Source: Wylensekiella montiformis (GTDB lineage Bacteria > Bacillota > Negativicutes > Selenomonadales > Selenomonadaceae). From it: a stretch of 64,000 nt of DNA. The stretch is taken from contig NZ_VUNL01000005.1 of NCBI RefSeq assembly GCF_009697385.1, positions 62,001 to 126,000 on the forward strand. Reading direction: 5' to 3'. A model generated the notes under the pieces. The model made no database searches. It saw only the letters and a program-made list of their open reading frames with translations, and was not told where the DNA came from. A program made the translations under genes and the position numbers. How positions within the stretch are numbered: the stretch's first letter is position 1; the number at the start of each line of letters is the position of its first letter. Below are positions 7,260 to 16,049 of this stretch, in pieces.

Positions 7260-9173
7260 ATGAAACACGTAGTAGTAGATCCGATAACCCGCATTGAGGG
7301 ACATCTCCGTGTGGAAGTTCAGGTGGACGAAGGTTCGGGAAAGGTGACGGACGCGCTTTCTTCCGGTACGGCATGGCGCGGTCTGGAACTGGTCATGAAG
7401 GACCGCGATCCGCGTGACGCGTGGGCGTATATCCAGCGTATCTGCGGCGTCTGCACGACGGCGCATGCGCTGGGGTCCGTTCGTGCGGTGGAAGACGCGC
7501 TGGGGATTACGATTCCGAAAAACGCCAACTACATCCGCAATATCATGGCGGCAACGCTGACGGTACAGGATCATCTGGTTCATTTCTATCATCTGCATGC
7601 GCTGGACTGGGTAAGCCCGGTCGAGGCTTTGGCTGCGGATCCGATCGCGACGGCCAATCTGCAGAATACGGCGCTTAACGCATACAAGCTGCCGTTCCGC
7701 GCGCCGGGCGCTTCGGTGACCGAGGCGTTTGAGCACGACTTCCCCGCTGCGACGCCGCAGTATTTCGAGCAGATCAAGAATAAGGTCAAGGCTATCGTCG
7801 AGAGCGGCCAGCTGGGCATTTTCTCGGCGAACTGGTGGGATCATCCGGACTACAAGCTGCTGCCGCCGGAGGTTCATCTCATGGCGATCGCGCATTATCT
7901 GGAAATGCTGGACAAGCAGCGCGAGCTGGTGACGCCGCATGTCATTTTCGGCGGCAAAAACCCGCATCCGCATTATGTGGTTGGCGGCATGCCCTGCGCG
8001 ATTTCCATGGACGACGGCAACGCGCCGATCAATACGGCCCGTCTCGATATCGTCGACCGTGCCATCAACATGGGCCGTTCGCTCGTCAATAACTATTATC
8101 TGCCGGATCTCCTCGCTGTCGGCGCAGCCTATGTCAAGGCGGGCCGCGTAGATGGCGGCGGCATGGCGAAGGAGCGCGTGCTCGGCTATGGCGCGTATCC
8201 GATCGAGCCGGCTGCCGGGACGACAAACGGCGCGTTCTTTAAGAATCTGCTTGTTCGCTGCAACGGCGTAGTCGAAGATTTCGGCAAGGGTCTCGGCGCG
8301 GCCAAGGTCTATGAGATCGATGCCGAGGACGTGCAGGATCCGAAGGTATTCACCGAGGGCGTGGAACATTCCTGGTACGAGTATCCGGAAAAGGGCGAAC
8401 AGGATCGCAATCCGTGGGACGGCATCACGGCTCCGAAATATACGGGTCCGAAGGAAGGCTCGGCGACGGAGTGGAAGGCACTCAACGAAAACGGCAAATA
8501 CTCCTGGCTCAAGACGCCGAAATGGCGCGGCAAGCTCTGCGAAGTCGGTCCGCTGGCCCGCTACATCATCATCTATACGAAGGCCAAGAAGGGTATGCTC
8601 GGCGATCTGACCTGGGCGGAGCAGATGATGATGGATCAGATCGGCGCCGTATCCAAGGTGCTGAATCTGGCGCCGGAGGTCTGGCTGCCGACGATGGTCG
8701 GCCGCACGGCTGCCCGTGCGCTGGACTGCCAGCTGGCTGCCGAGATCAACAAGTTCTTCTTCGACAAGCTCGTCGCCAACATCAAGTCCGGCGATACGAA
8801 AGTGGCCAGCAGCGAAAAATGGGACCCGTCCACCTGGCCGAAAGAGTGCAAGGGCGTCGGCCTTTACGAGGCTCCGCGCGGCGCGCTTTCGCATTATATC
8901 ACGATCAAGGACGGCAAGACGGACAATTATCAGTGCATTGTCCCGACGACCTGGAACGCCTGCCCGCGTGACGACAAGGCCGGACACGGCGCTTATGAGA
9001 TGGCCATGATGGACACGGCTGTAAAGATTCCGGACAAGCCGCTGGAAATTGTCAAGGTCATTCGTTCCTTCGACCCGTGCATGGCCTGCGCTACGCACAT
9101 GTTCAATGCCAAGGGCGAGAAGATCAATGTGATCACTACGGATCCGTATTCCGGCACGCATGTTGAGAAGTAA
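7260..9173 (+). CDS. hyaB: [NiFe] uptake hydrogenase large subunit
   Basis: The catalytic subunit (637 residues) that binds the Ni-Fe(CN)2CO centre and splits H2. The N-terminal ligand motif RICGVCTTAHALGSVRAVED starts near residue 60, and the C-terminal DPCMACATH supplies the other two cysteines. After the His a 21-residue tail (starting MFNAKG) remains, the expected substrate of the maturation endopeptidase encoded at 11432. It begins at the base after the hyaA stop, so the two are translationally coupled. It is somewhat longer than many group 1 large subunits (roughly 570-600). Confidence 0.94.
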   Translation: MKHVVVDPITRIEGHLRVEVQVDEGSGKVTDALSSGTAWRGLELVMKDRDPRDAWAYIQRICGVCTTAHALGSVRAVEDALGITIPKNANYIRNIMAATLTVQDHLVHFYHLHALDWVSPVEALAADPIATANLQNTALNAYKLPFRAPGASVTEAFEHDFPAATPQYFEQIKNKVKAIVESGQLGIFSANWWDHPDYKLLPPEVHLMAIAHYLEMLDKQRELVTPHVIFGGKNPHPHYVVGGMPCAISMDDGNAPINTARLDIVDRAINMGRSLVNNYYLPDLLAVGAAYVKAGRVDGGGMAKERVLGYGAYPIEPAAGTTNGAFFKNLLVRCNGVVEDFGKGLGAAKVYEIDAEDVQDPKVFTEGVEHSWYEYPEKGEQDRNPWDGITAPKYTGPKEGSATEWKALNENGKYSWLKTPKWRGKLCEVGPLARYIIIYTKAKKGMLGDLTWAEQMMMDQIGAVSKVLNLAPEVWLPTMVGRTAARALDCQLAAEINKFFFDKLVANIKSGDTKVASSEKWDPSTWPKECKGVGLYEAPRGALSHYITIKDGKTDNYQCIVPTTWNACPRDDKAGHGAYEMAMMDTAVKIPDKPLEIVKVIRSFDPCMACATHMFNAKGEKINVITTDPYSGTHVEK

Positions 9174-9209
9174 GCCAGTGTATTGGATGGAAAGGAAGGG
9201 AACAGTAGA

Positions 9210-9911
9210 ATGAAAGAAGAAAAACGCAAAGTCTACTACCTGTTCAGTCCGTTTTTGCGGATTTTCCATTGGATTATGGTGCTGGCTATCGTCGTTTTGT
9301 TCATCACGGGCCTGCTGATCACGAAGCCGGTCACGGTGCTGGGCATTGAGCCGACCTACACCTCCATGTCCATGGACTGGGTAAGAAACATTCACTTTAT
9401 CGCGGCTTTTACCTTTTGCGCGGCGTTTATCCTGCGCATTTACGGGTTTATTGTCAATAAAGGCGACCGGCTTTTCCCGCGGGTCTGGGAGGGGCATTTT
9501 TACAGTGAGACGATCGATGTCGCGATGCACTATATGCTGCTGAAGCCGTCGCATGCCCCGTTCCTGCGCAATCCGCTGGCGCGCATGTCCTATGCCGGGC
9601 TTTACGTCATGGTGCTGGTCGAGATCCTCACCGGGTTTGCCATGTACTACATGACGGAGCCGTCCAATATCGGCGGCGTGCTGTTCGGCTGGGTCAATGT
9701 GGTCCTGGGCGGAGAGATGGTGACGCACTGGGTGCATCATATCGTTGCCTGGCTGATCATTCTCTTTGCCATCGGCCATGTCTACATGGTTCTTCGCGCT
9801 GACCTCATGGAGGCCGAGGGCGAGGCATCGTCGATGTTCTCCGGGGTGAAGTTCCTGGAGCATGTTCCGAAGGATGCCAATGAGGTCGAGCCGGCAAAGG
9901 ATGCCAAATAA
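9210..9911 (+). CDS. hyaC: Hydrogenase cytochrome b subunit
   Basis: The di-heme b-type membrane subunit that anchors the hydrogenase and passes electrons to the quinone pool. About 233 residues with four main hydrophobic segments (about 20-42, 60-80, 125-150, 175-200). Histidines placed as heme ligands are seen in RIFHWIM, NIHFIAAF, HWVHHIVAW and IGHVYM. The ATG at 9210 follows AAGGAAGGG at 9192-9200; an upstream TTG at 9183 lacks a site. Third gene of the hydrogenase operon. Confidence 0.9.
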   Translation: MKEEKRKVYYLFSPFLRIFHWIMVLAIVVLFITGLLITKPVTVLGIEPTYTSMSMDWVRNIHFIAAFTFCAAFILRIYGFIVNKGDRLFPRVWEGHFYSETIDVAMHYMLLKPSHAPFLRNPLARMSYAGLYVMVLVEILTGFAMYYMTEPSNIGGVLFGWVNVVLGGEMVTHWVHHIVAWLIILFAIGHVYMVLRADLMEAEGEASSMFSGVKFLEHVPKDANEVEPAKDAK

Positions 9912-9937
9912 TCAGTGGCCGGAAGGAGATTGGTACG

Positions 9938-10180
9938 ATGTGTAAAGAATGTGGCTGCGGCGAAACGAACGGCAATACGCGCCTTCAGTTCACCGTGACG
10001 GGATATACGGAAGAGAGCGCCAAGGAGGTCGAAAAGACCCTGCTCGGACTGCCGGGCGTGCTGTTTGTCCATATCCATGCGCATGACGGCGAAACCACGG
10101 TGGATTACAGCCCGTCCAAGACAAAGCTCATGGACATTCTGGGCGTGTTCAACGCACGCGGTCTGGAAGCCGCTTTATAA
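9938..10180 (+). CDS. Small HMA-like protein with HypB-type CxxCxC N-terminus
   Basis: An 80-residue cytoplasmic protein. It begins MCKECGCG, which matches the high-affinity nickel motif normally found at the very N-terminus of HypB (CxxCGC). The remainder (residues about 13-75: LQFTVTGYTEESAKEVEKTL, GVLFVHIHAHDGETTVDY, LMDILGVFNARG) has the beta-alpha-beta-beta-alpha-beta pattern of heavy-metal-associated domains, though the usual internal CxxC is absent. The operon's own HypB lacks the CxxCGC head. I infer a nickel-binding accessory to hydrogenase maturation; no function is proven. SD is GGAAGGAG at 9920-9927, 10 bases before the ATG. Confidence 0.75.
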   Translation: MCKECGCGETNGNTRLQFTVTGYTEESAKEVEKTLLGLPGVLFVHIHAHDGETTVDYSPSKTKLMDILGVFNARGLEAAL

Positions 10181-10210
10181 GCGGGTAAGAATCTGAGGGA
10201 GTTGTCGCTG

Positions 10211-10252
10211 GAGCCTTCCTCTCAGGGAAGGTGGCTCCGGAGCGGGATGAGG
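10211..10252. repeat. Dispersed palindromic repeat, copy 2
   Basis: GAGCCTTCC-tctca-GGGAAGG, GTGGC, TCCGGAGC and GGGATGAGG follow the same order as the copies at 5574 and 26604. A further CCTTCTCC/GGAGAGG palindrome occurs at about 10290-10308. The 198-base gap 10181-10378 between the small HMA-like gene and hypA is otherwise empty; an upstream in-frame extension of hypA through it is not credible. Confidence 0.65.
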
Positions 10253-10378
10253 TTCAGGCAATACGGCTGGGCCTGTCCCTTTCCGGCACCTTCTCCGGGA
10301 GGAGAGGCACAGCGGCAGGTCCCTTTTATCATGCGCGAAAGGGCCGCGGGAGGCCGGATGGCGCAGGGAGAAAAAATT

Positions 10379-10720
10379 ATGCATGAAATGGCGTTGGCCG
10401 AAGGGATTCTCGATATCGCACTGGATTATGCGAAACAGAACAAGGCAAAAAAGATCCGTGAGGTCGGTCTGCGGATCGGCGAAATGTCCGGCGTGGAAAC
10501 GGAGTCGCTGGAATTTTCGTTCCGCATGCTGGTCAAGGGTACGATTGCCGAGGACGCACAGCTTCATATCGAACATATCCCGCTTGTCGGGCAGTGTGCG
10601 AAGTGCGGCAAAACATTTCATATCGAGCATTACGATTTCTGGTGCCCGGAATGTAAGGACGGCGTTCTGAAAACCGTATCGGGCCGGGAAATGCAGGTAT
10701 CCTATCTGGAGGTGGACTGA
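10379..10720 (+). CDS. hypA: Hydrogenase nickel incorporation protein HypA
   Basis: Nickel chaperone that works with HypB to load Ni into the large subunit. The 113-residue product starts MHEMALAEGIL, with the His2-Glu3 nickel site of the family, and carries the structural zinc motif CAKCGK...CPECKD near residues 72-92. Start at 10379 has AGGGAG 8 bases upstream. The reading frame stays open to 10202, but that stretch is repeat DNA and would bury the conserved N-terminal Ni site. It abuts hypB. Confidence 0.93.
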   Translation: MHEMALAEGILDIALDYAKQNKAKKIREVGLRIGEMSGVETESLEFSFRMLVKGTIAEDAQLHIEHIPLVGQCAKCGKTFHIEHYDFWCPECKDGVLKTVSGREMQVSYLEVD

Positions 10721-11386
<666 letters not shown>

Positions 11387-11431
11387 ACGGGCGGTCTTAG
11401 CGAGACAGGGCTTCAAAGGGGGAAAACCAAT

Positions 11432-12031
11432 ATGGCAGATGTATTCGGCAACGGGGCGGATGCGGGGACGCCTATCGATCATGTCCTCCATCCGGCCGAG
11501 GTGACGATTCTCGGCGTCGGCAACGTGATTCTGCGCGATGAGGGCTTCGGGGTCCGCACCGCGGAGTATCTGGACGCGCACTACGATTTTCCGGAAGGCG
11601 TTCAGATCGTCGACGGCGGCACGTTGGGCATCGAGCTGACGCAGTACGTCACGGGGACGGATAAGCTGCTGATCATCGACTCCATCAACGGCGGTGCGGA
11701 GCCCGGAACCTTGTTCCGGTTTCACAACGATGCAGTCATGGAGCATTTTCAGGAAAAAATCAGCGCCCATGAGGTCGGGATTCAGGATGTGCTTGCTCTG
11801 CTGACCGTCACGGGACATAAGATACCGGAGGTTGTGGTCATCGGGGCACAGCCGTATGATCTGTCAGCCGGCGTCGGTCTGTCCGACGGAATGGCGCAGC
11901 TGCTGCCGCACATGGCGGAGCAGGCGCTGGCCGAGCTGCGCTCGTGGGGGATTGTACCGAAGGAAAAGGACGCTGCGGAACCGCTCGATTTCCATGTCGT
12001 GGCGGAAGAAGCAGTGAGAGAGGGAAGATAA
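11432..12031 (+). CDS. hyaD: Hydrogenase maturation endopeptidase (HyaD/HybD family)
   Basis: Removes the C-terminal peptide of the large subunit after nickel insertion. The 199-residue protein has the family opening ILGVGNVILRDEGFGVRTAEYL (residues about 26-47, Glu and Asp of the nickel-sensing site), VDGGTLGIEL and the conserved HEVGIQDVLALL. A 25-residue leader precedes the conserved core and the C-terminus is extended past residue 160; both may be lineage features. SD AAAGGGGGAAA at 11415-11425. Confidence 0.9.
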   Translation: MADVFGNGADAGTPIDHVLHPAEVTILGVGNVILRDEGFGVRTAEYLDAHYDFPEGVQIVDGGTLGIELTQYVTGTDKLLIIDSINGGAEPGTLFRFHNDAVMEHFQEKISAHEVGIQDVLALLTVTGHKIPEVVVIGAQPYDLSAGVGLSDGMAQLLPHMAEQALAELRSWGIVPKEKDAAEPLDFHVVAEEAVREGR

Positions 12032-12046
12032 CGGGAGGTAGGAGAT

Positions 12047-12304
12047 ATGTGTTTAGCGGTTCCTGCTAAAGTGCTGGCGATAGAAAATGCAATGGGCCGG
12101 GTGGAACTTTCCGGAGTGACGCGCGAGGTTTCCCTGATGCTGCTGCCGGAGACGAAGGTCGGAGACTATGTTCTGGTTCATGCCGGCTTCGCGATGCAAA
12201 AGGTCGATCAGAAGGACGCAGAGGAGACGAACGCCCTGATCGCTGAGATGAACGGAGCGCCGCGCACGGTCGGCGATCTGGAGGAGTCGGCGGCCAATGG
12301 ATAA
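12047..12304 (+). CDS. hypC: Hydrogenase maturation factor HypC
   Basis: An 85-residue chaperone beginning MCLAVPAKV, with the invariant Cys2 that carries the Fe(CN)2CO group together with HypD and binds the immature large subunit. The OB-fold-like pattern continues with GVTREVSLMLLPE and VGDYVLVHAGFAMQKVD. GGGAGGTAGGAG supplies the ribosome site. It overlaps hypD by 8 bases. Confidence 0.94.
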   Translation: MCLAVPAKVLAIENAMGRVELSGVTREVSLMLLPETKVGDYVLVHAGFAMQKVDQKDAEETNALIAEMNGAPRTVGDLEESAANG

Positions 12305-13406
12305 GAAAACGGAACGGGAGCTGGCCGCGCGCCTTGTCGCGGAGATTCAGCGCATGGCGGAACGCGCGGATCATAAGCTGCGTTTTATGGAAGTGTGCGG
12401 CACGCATACGGTGGCGATTTTCCGCTCCGGGATCCGTCAGATGCTGCCGGAATCCGTGGAGCTCGTATCCGGCCCCGGCTGTCCGGTCTGCGTGACGCCG
12501 GATGATTACATGGATAAGGCGATCGCGTATGCGCGGCGTCCGGATGTCATCATCACGACGTTCGGCGATATGCTGAAGGTGCCCGGCTCCCGGTCGAGTC
12601 TGGGCGAAGCAAAGACGGACGGCGCGGATATCCGCATTGTCTATTCGCCGATGGACAGCATCCGGATCGCGCAGGAAAATCCGGAAAAGCGCGTCGTATT
12701 CCTTGCCGTCGGCTTTGAGACGACGGCGCCGACGGCGGCGGCTACCGTTCTGGCCGCGGAGCAGCAGGGGCTGGACAATCTGTTCCTGCTTTCCGCGCAG
12801 AAACTCGTGCCGCCGGTCATGGAGGCGCTGCTGCAGGATGAGGAGGTTCATGTGGACGGCTTCATTCTGCCGGGCCATGTCTCGGTCGTTACCGGGACGG
12901 GCATTTACAAACCGGTGGTGGAGAAATACCATGTTCCGGGCGTGATCACGGGATTTGAGCCGATTCAGATCCTGCGCGCGCTTTATCGGCTTGTCCGGCA
13001 GGCTGTGAATCACGAAGCAAGGGTGGAAAACGAATACGAGGATGTCGTGCGTACCGAGGGCAATCCGGTATCGCGCCGCATCACGGACACGGTATACGAG
13101 CCGGTGGATACGAACTGGCGCGGCATGGGCGTGGTGCCGCTTTCCGGGCTGCGCATGCGGGAATCGTATGCCCGTTTCGACATCGAGCGGGTCATGCCGC
13201 TGCCGGCCGGCGCGCTTCCCGCGCCGAAAAAAACAGCCTGCCGCTGCGGCGATGTACTGCGCGGCGTGGTGACGCCGCCGGCATGTCCGCTGTTTGGTAC
13301 GGCCTGCGTGCCGACGCATGCGGTCGGGCCGTGCATGGTTTCCGTCGAGGGCGTCTGCGCGGCGTGGTTTAAATATGGCCGGGGGAGGTTCATCTATGGC
13401 AAATGA
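12297..13406 (+). CDS. hypD: Hydrogenase maturation factor HypD
   Basis: The [4Fe-4S] scaffold for assembly of the Fe(CN)2CO unit; 369 residues. Conserved motifs: FMEVCGTHT near residue 33, SGPGCPVCVTP near 57, the GFETTAPT block near 140, GFILPGHVS near 187, and the C-terminal cysteine cluster CRCGDVL, ACPLFGTACVP, GPCMVS. It is translationally coupled to hypC and overlaps hypE by 11 bases. Confidence 0.94.
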   Translation: MDKKTERELAARLVAEIQRMAERADHKLRFMEVCGTHTVAIFRSGIRQMLPESVELVSGPGCPVCVTPDDYMDKAIAYARRPDVIITTFGDMLKVPGSRSSLGEAKTDGADIRIVYSPMDSIRIAQENPEKRVVFLAVGFETTAPTAAATVLAAEQQGLDNLFLLSAQKLVPPVMEALLQDEEVHVDGFILPGHVSVVTGTGIYKPVVEKYHVPGVITGFEPIQILRALYRLVRQAVNHEARVENEYEDVVRTEGNPVSRRITDTVYEPVDTNWRGMGVVPLSGLRMRESYARFDIERVMPLPAGALPAPKKTACRCGDVLRGVVTPPACPLFGTACVPTHAVGPCMVSVEGVCAAWFKYGRGRFIYGK

Positions 13407-14403
13407 AAAAGTAACGCTGGCGCACGGCGCCGGCGGCAAACTGAGCCGGGAGCTCATGGACGAGGTGATTCTGCCGGCTTACGGCAATCCGGTCCTCAAT
13501 GAGCTTCATGACGGCGCGGCGGTCAATATGAGCGGACGCGTGGCGTTCACGACGGATTCCTACGTCGTTCAGCCGCTGTTTTTCGCGGGCGGCAACATCG
13601 GCAAGCTGGCCGTCTGCGGCACGGTCAACGACCTGTCGATGACCGGCGCCGTTCCGCGCTATATCTCGGCCGGGCTGATTATCGAGGAAGGCTTTCCGAT
13701 CGCTGACCTCCGGAAGATCGTCGAAACGATGCGCCGGATGGCCGATGAAGCCGGCGTCTATATCGTCACCGGCGATACCAAGGTGGTCGAGCGCGGCAAA
13801 GCGGACGGCATTTTCATCAATACGGCCGGGATCGGGGATATCATCCCGGGGACGGATATTTCGCCGAAGCATGTCAAACCGGGCATGAAGGTTATCCTGT
13901 CGGGGTATATCGGCGATCATGCGGCCGCGATTCTGGCCGGGCGGCACGGCCTGCAGCTGCCGGACTCCGTGCGGACGGACTGCGCGCCGCTGGCCGGTCT
14001 TACGCAGGCCATGCTTGCCGCCGCCCCGGACATCGCCGTGCTGCGCGACCCGACGCGCGGCGGCGTCGCCGCGGTGCTCAACGAGATCGCCGAGGCCTCG
14101 GGCTGCGGCATCCTGATCGATGAGGATGCGATTCCGGTTCATCCGGAGGTTCAGGGCGTTTGCGATATTCTCGGCTTTGATCCGCTGTATCTGGCCAACG
14201 AGGGGAAATGCGTGGCGTTTGTCCCCGCCGATAAAGCGCAGGCGGTGCTTGAGGCCATGCAGGCCAATCCGTATGGCCGGGACGCCCGCGTCATCGGCGA
14301 GGTTACGGAAGGCGCTCCCGGCCAGGTCGGCTTGCGCACGTCGATCGGCGGGATCCGCGTCGTGGACATGCCGCTGGGCAATCTGGTCCCCCGCATCTGC
14401 TGA
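13396..14403 (+). CDS. hypE: Hydrogenase maturation factor HypE
   Basis: Converts the C-terminal thiocarboxamide to thiocyanate, the cyanide source for the Fe centre; PurM/ThiL-like ATP-binding fold. The 335-residue product begins MANEKVTLAHGAGGKLSREL and ends PRIC, the conserved C-terminal Cys that receives the carbamoyl group from HypF. The ATG at 13396 has GGGGGAGG 7 bases upstream; an in-frame GTG at 13294 would lie far inside hypD. No hypF is found in the window, although HypE depends on it. Confidence 0.93.
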   Translation: MANEKVTLAHGAGGKLSRELMDEVILPAYGNPVLNELHDGAAVNMSGRVAFTTDSYVVQPLFFAGGNIGKLAVCGTVNDLSMTGAVPRYISAGLIIEEGFPIADLRKIVETMRRMADEAGVYIVTGDTKVVERGKADGIFINTAGIGDIIPGTDISPKHVKPGMKVILSGYIGDHAAAILAGRHGLQLPDSVRTDCAPLAGLTQAMLAAAPDIAVLRDPTRGGVAAVLNEIAEASGCGILIDEDAIPVHPEVQGVCDILGFDPLYLANEGKCVAFVPADKAQAVLEAMQANPYGRDARVIGEVTEGAPGQVGLRTSIGGIRVVDMPLGNLVPRIC

Positions 14404-14446
14404 CGGACTCCCCCTGCGGCTCAGGCAATCTTAATCCCGGCATTGC

Positions 14447-14476
14447 TTGACGTATTCCCATCCTGTTCGCTATAAT
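14447..14476 (+). promoter_or_regulatory. Promoter after the hyp genes
   Basis: -35 TTGACG (14447-14452), 18-base spacer, -10 TATAAT (14471-14476), 54 bases before the ATG at 14531. A near-consensus vegetative promoter that separates the following gene from the hydrogenase operon. Confidence 0.85.
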
Positions 14477-14530
14477 AGAAGCGTTTGTTGCAGGTTTACA
14501 CAGTTTTTGAAAAAGGAAGCGGAATAACGA

Positions 14531-14941
14531 ATGAGTCTCAGACGGATAACGATGCTGGTTCTGGCTCTGCTGCTGGTTATGAGTCCGTTTTGTCTGGCCG
14601 GGGAAAACATACAGTTTGTGGACGCGAATGGCGCGACCGGTTATTATGTGGATGTGAATACGATTTCCTATGAAACCGAGACGGAAGGCGAGCATTCCAG
14701 CGAGGTGGTCAGCGCCCGCGTGCTTGTCGTCAAGGCCCGCCAGAATCGGCGGTTTATTTACGACATCCGGTTCAATCGGGAAAAATCGACGTATCAGATC
14801 TTATCCTCTGTCGTGCAGACGTACGATACGAAGGAGGTCGTGGAGTCTCATTCCGGCATGGCGCCGCCGGCGCCGTACAGCCTGACTTCGCCAATGCATA
14901 CAATTGTGGATTTCATTTATGAACAGCCCCGGAAGCAGTAA
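14531..14941 (+). CDS. Secreted protein of unknown function (136 aa)
   Basis: A typical Sec signal peptide (MSLRRITMLVLALLLVMSPFCLAGEN) with cleavage probably after CLA at about residue 24 leaves about 112 residues that look beta-rich: IQFVDANGATGYYVDVNTIS, ARVLVVKARQNRRFIYDIRF, TYQILSSVVQTYD. There is no lipobox match good enough to call a lipoprotein, although the Cys in SPFCLAGEN could be one. I do not recognise a named domain. It has its own promoter and terminator, so it is monocistronic; a periplasmic location is inferred. Confidence 0.7.
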   Translation: MSLRRITMLVLALLLVMSPFCLAGENIQFVDANGATGYYVDVNTISYETETEGEHSSEVVSARVLVVKARQNRRFIYDIRFNREKSTYQILSSVVQTYDTKEVVESHSGMAPPAPYSLTSPMHTIVDFIYEQPRKQ

Positions 14942-14960
14942 CTCTGCCGGGGCGCTTTTT
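14926..14960 (+). terminator. Terminator overlapping the stop codon of the 136-aa gene
   Basis: Stem GCCCCGG (14926-14932) with CCGGGGC (14947-14953), then CTTTTT to 14960. The stop codon lies in the loop. Confidence 0.8.
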
Positions 14961-15007
14961 GTAGGGATGCGGCGCACTGTCGTCTGGCATTCGAGGGGGG
15001 ATCGGTT

Positions 15008-15964
15008 ATGACGGAGCATGCTGCGCTCAAGCAGCGGACAGCATATCTGTCCATTTTTTCCAATACGACGCTGGTCGTGCTGAAGCTGGCCGTAGGTCTG
15101 TATGTCGGGGCTGTCAGCCTCGTGTCGGAGGCGCTCCATTCCGGGGTGGATCTGGTCGCGGCGCTGATCGCGTTCTGGGCGGTCAGAAAGTCGATTGTAC
15201 CGCCGGATCAGGAGCACGATTACGGGCATGGGAAATACGAAAACCTGTCGGCGGCGGTAGAGGCGCTGCTCATCGTCGGGGCAGCGGTTGGCATCTTGTA
15301 TGAATCGGTGCAAAAATTTCAGGAGGCCCGCCTGCCGGAGTTCTTGGAATACGGCATCCTGATTATGGGGATATCGATCGTCGTGAATATTCTGGTGTCC
15401 CGCCGTCTGATTCATGTCGCGGCCGTCACGGGCTCGCAGGCGCTGGAAGCGGACGGCCTGCATCTGCAGTCGGATGTCTGGACCTCCGTCGGCGTCATGA
15501 CCGGACTGGTGCTGATGCAGCTGACCGGCTGGGCGTGGCTGGATTCGCTCATCGCGATTTTCGTGGCCGGTATCATCTTCCGGGCTGGCTGGCGCATGGT
15601 GGTCGAGTCGGCCATGGAGCTGACGGATGCCAGTCTGCCGGAGGATCAGGAGAACCGGATCCGCGAGATCATCGAAAGCGTTCCCGAGGTCCGGAGCTGC
15701 CACTGCCTGCGCACGCGGAAATCCGGTTCGTACAAGCTTCTCGATGTTCATGTCCTGTTTGACGGCAGCATGCATCTCTCGCAGGTTCATGCCGTCTGCG
15801 ATGAACTGGAAGAAAAGATCCGGCAGGAACTCGGCACGTTCGATATCCTGATTCACCCGGAGCCGGCGGACTATCATAAGCCGGAAACGAACACCAGCCA
15901 CTATGAAGCGTCGCAGCGTGCGCCGGAACCGGTGGAGCGAAGCGGGAGATTCAGTAAAAAATAA
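15008..15964 (+). CDS. Cation diffusion facilitator metal exporter
   Basis: Inner-membrane CDF antiporter of 318 residues exporting divalent metals (Zn, Fe, Mn, Co or Ni). Six hydrophobic segments span about 15-205. The metal-site motifs are SEALHSGVDLVAAL (segment 2) and ALEADGLHLQSDVWTS (segment 5). HDYGHGKYENLS lies between them. The cytoplasmic C-terminal domain (about 210-300) follows the CDF dimerisation fold and has several His (HCLRTRK, VHVLFDGSMHLSQVHAV). GAGGGGGGAT precedes the ATG. Metal specificity is not readable with confidence. Confidence 0.88.
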   Translation: MTEHAALKQRTAYLSIFSNTTLVVLKLAVGLYVGAVSLVSEALHSGVDLVAALIAFWAVRKSIVPPDQEHDYGHGKYENLSAAVEALLIVGAAVGILYESVQKFQEARLPEFLEYGILIMGISIVVNILVSRRLIHVAAVTGSQALEADGLHLQSDVWTSVGVMTGLVLMQLTGWAWLDSLIAIFVAGIIFRAGWRMVVESAMELTDASLPEDQENRIREIIESVPEVRSCHCLRTRKSGSYKLLDVHVLFDGSMHLSQVHAVCDELEEKIRQELGTFDILIHPEPADYHKPETNTSHYEASQRAPEPVERSGRFSKK

Positions 15965-16005
15965 GGATTCCTTCATGAGAAATTCAAGCAGAATCCGGTC
16001 GGATA

Positions 16006-16014
16006 TGGTAAAAT
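16006..16014 (+). promoter_or_regulatory. Extended -10 promoter of the coiled-coil secreted protein
   Basis: TGGTAAAAT, an extended -10 element, 36 bases before the ATG at 16050; no clear -35. Confidence 0.5.
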
Positions 16015-16049
16015 GATAGGCAGATTCAGAATGGAAACGGAGGAAGACG

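Noticed and set aside
6084-9863. A 1259-residue minus-strand frame opposite the hydrogenase genes
   Set aside because: It is antisense to three well-supported hydrogenase genes, His/Arg-rich without domains, and an artefact of GC-rich codon use.
10202-10378. In-frame upstream extension of hypA (59 extra codons)
   Set aside because: It is made of palindromic repeat DNA, would bury the MHE nickel site of HypA, and a good ribosome site is placed for the ATG at 10379.
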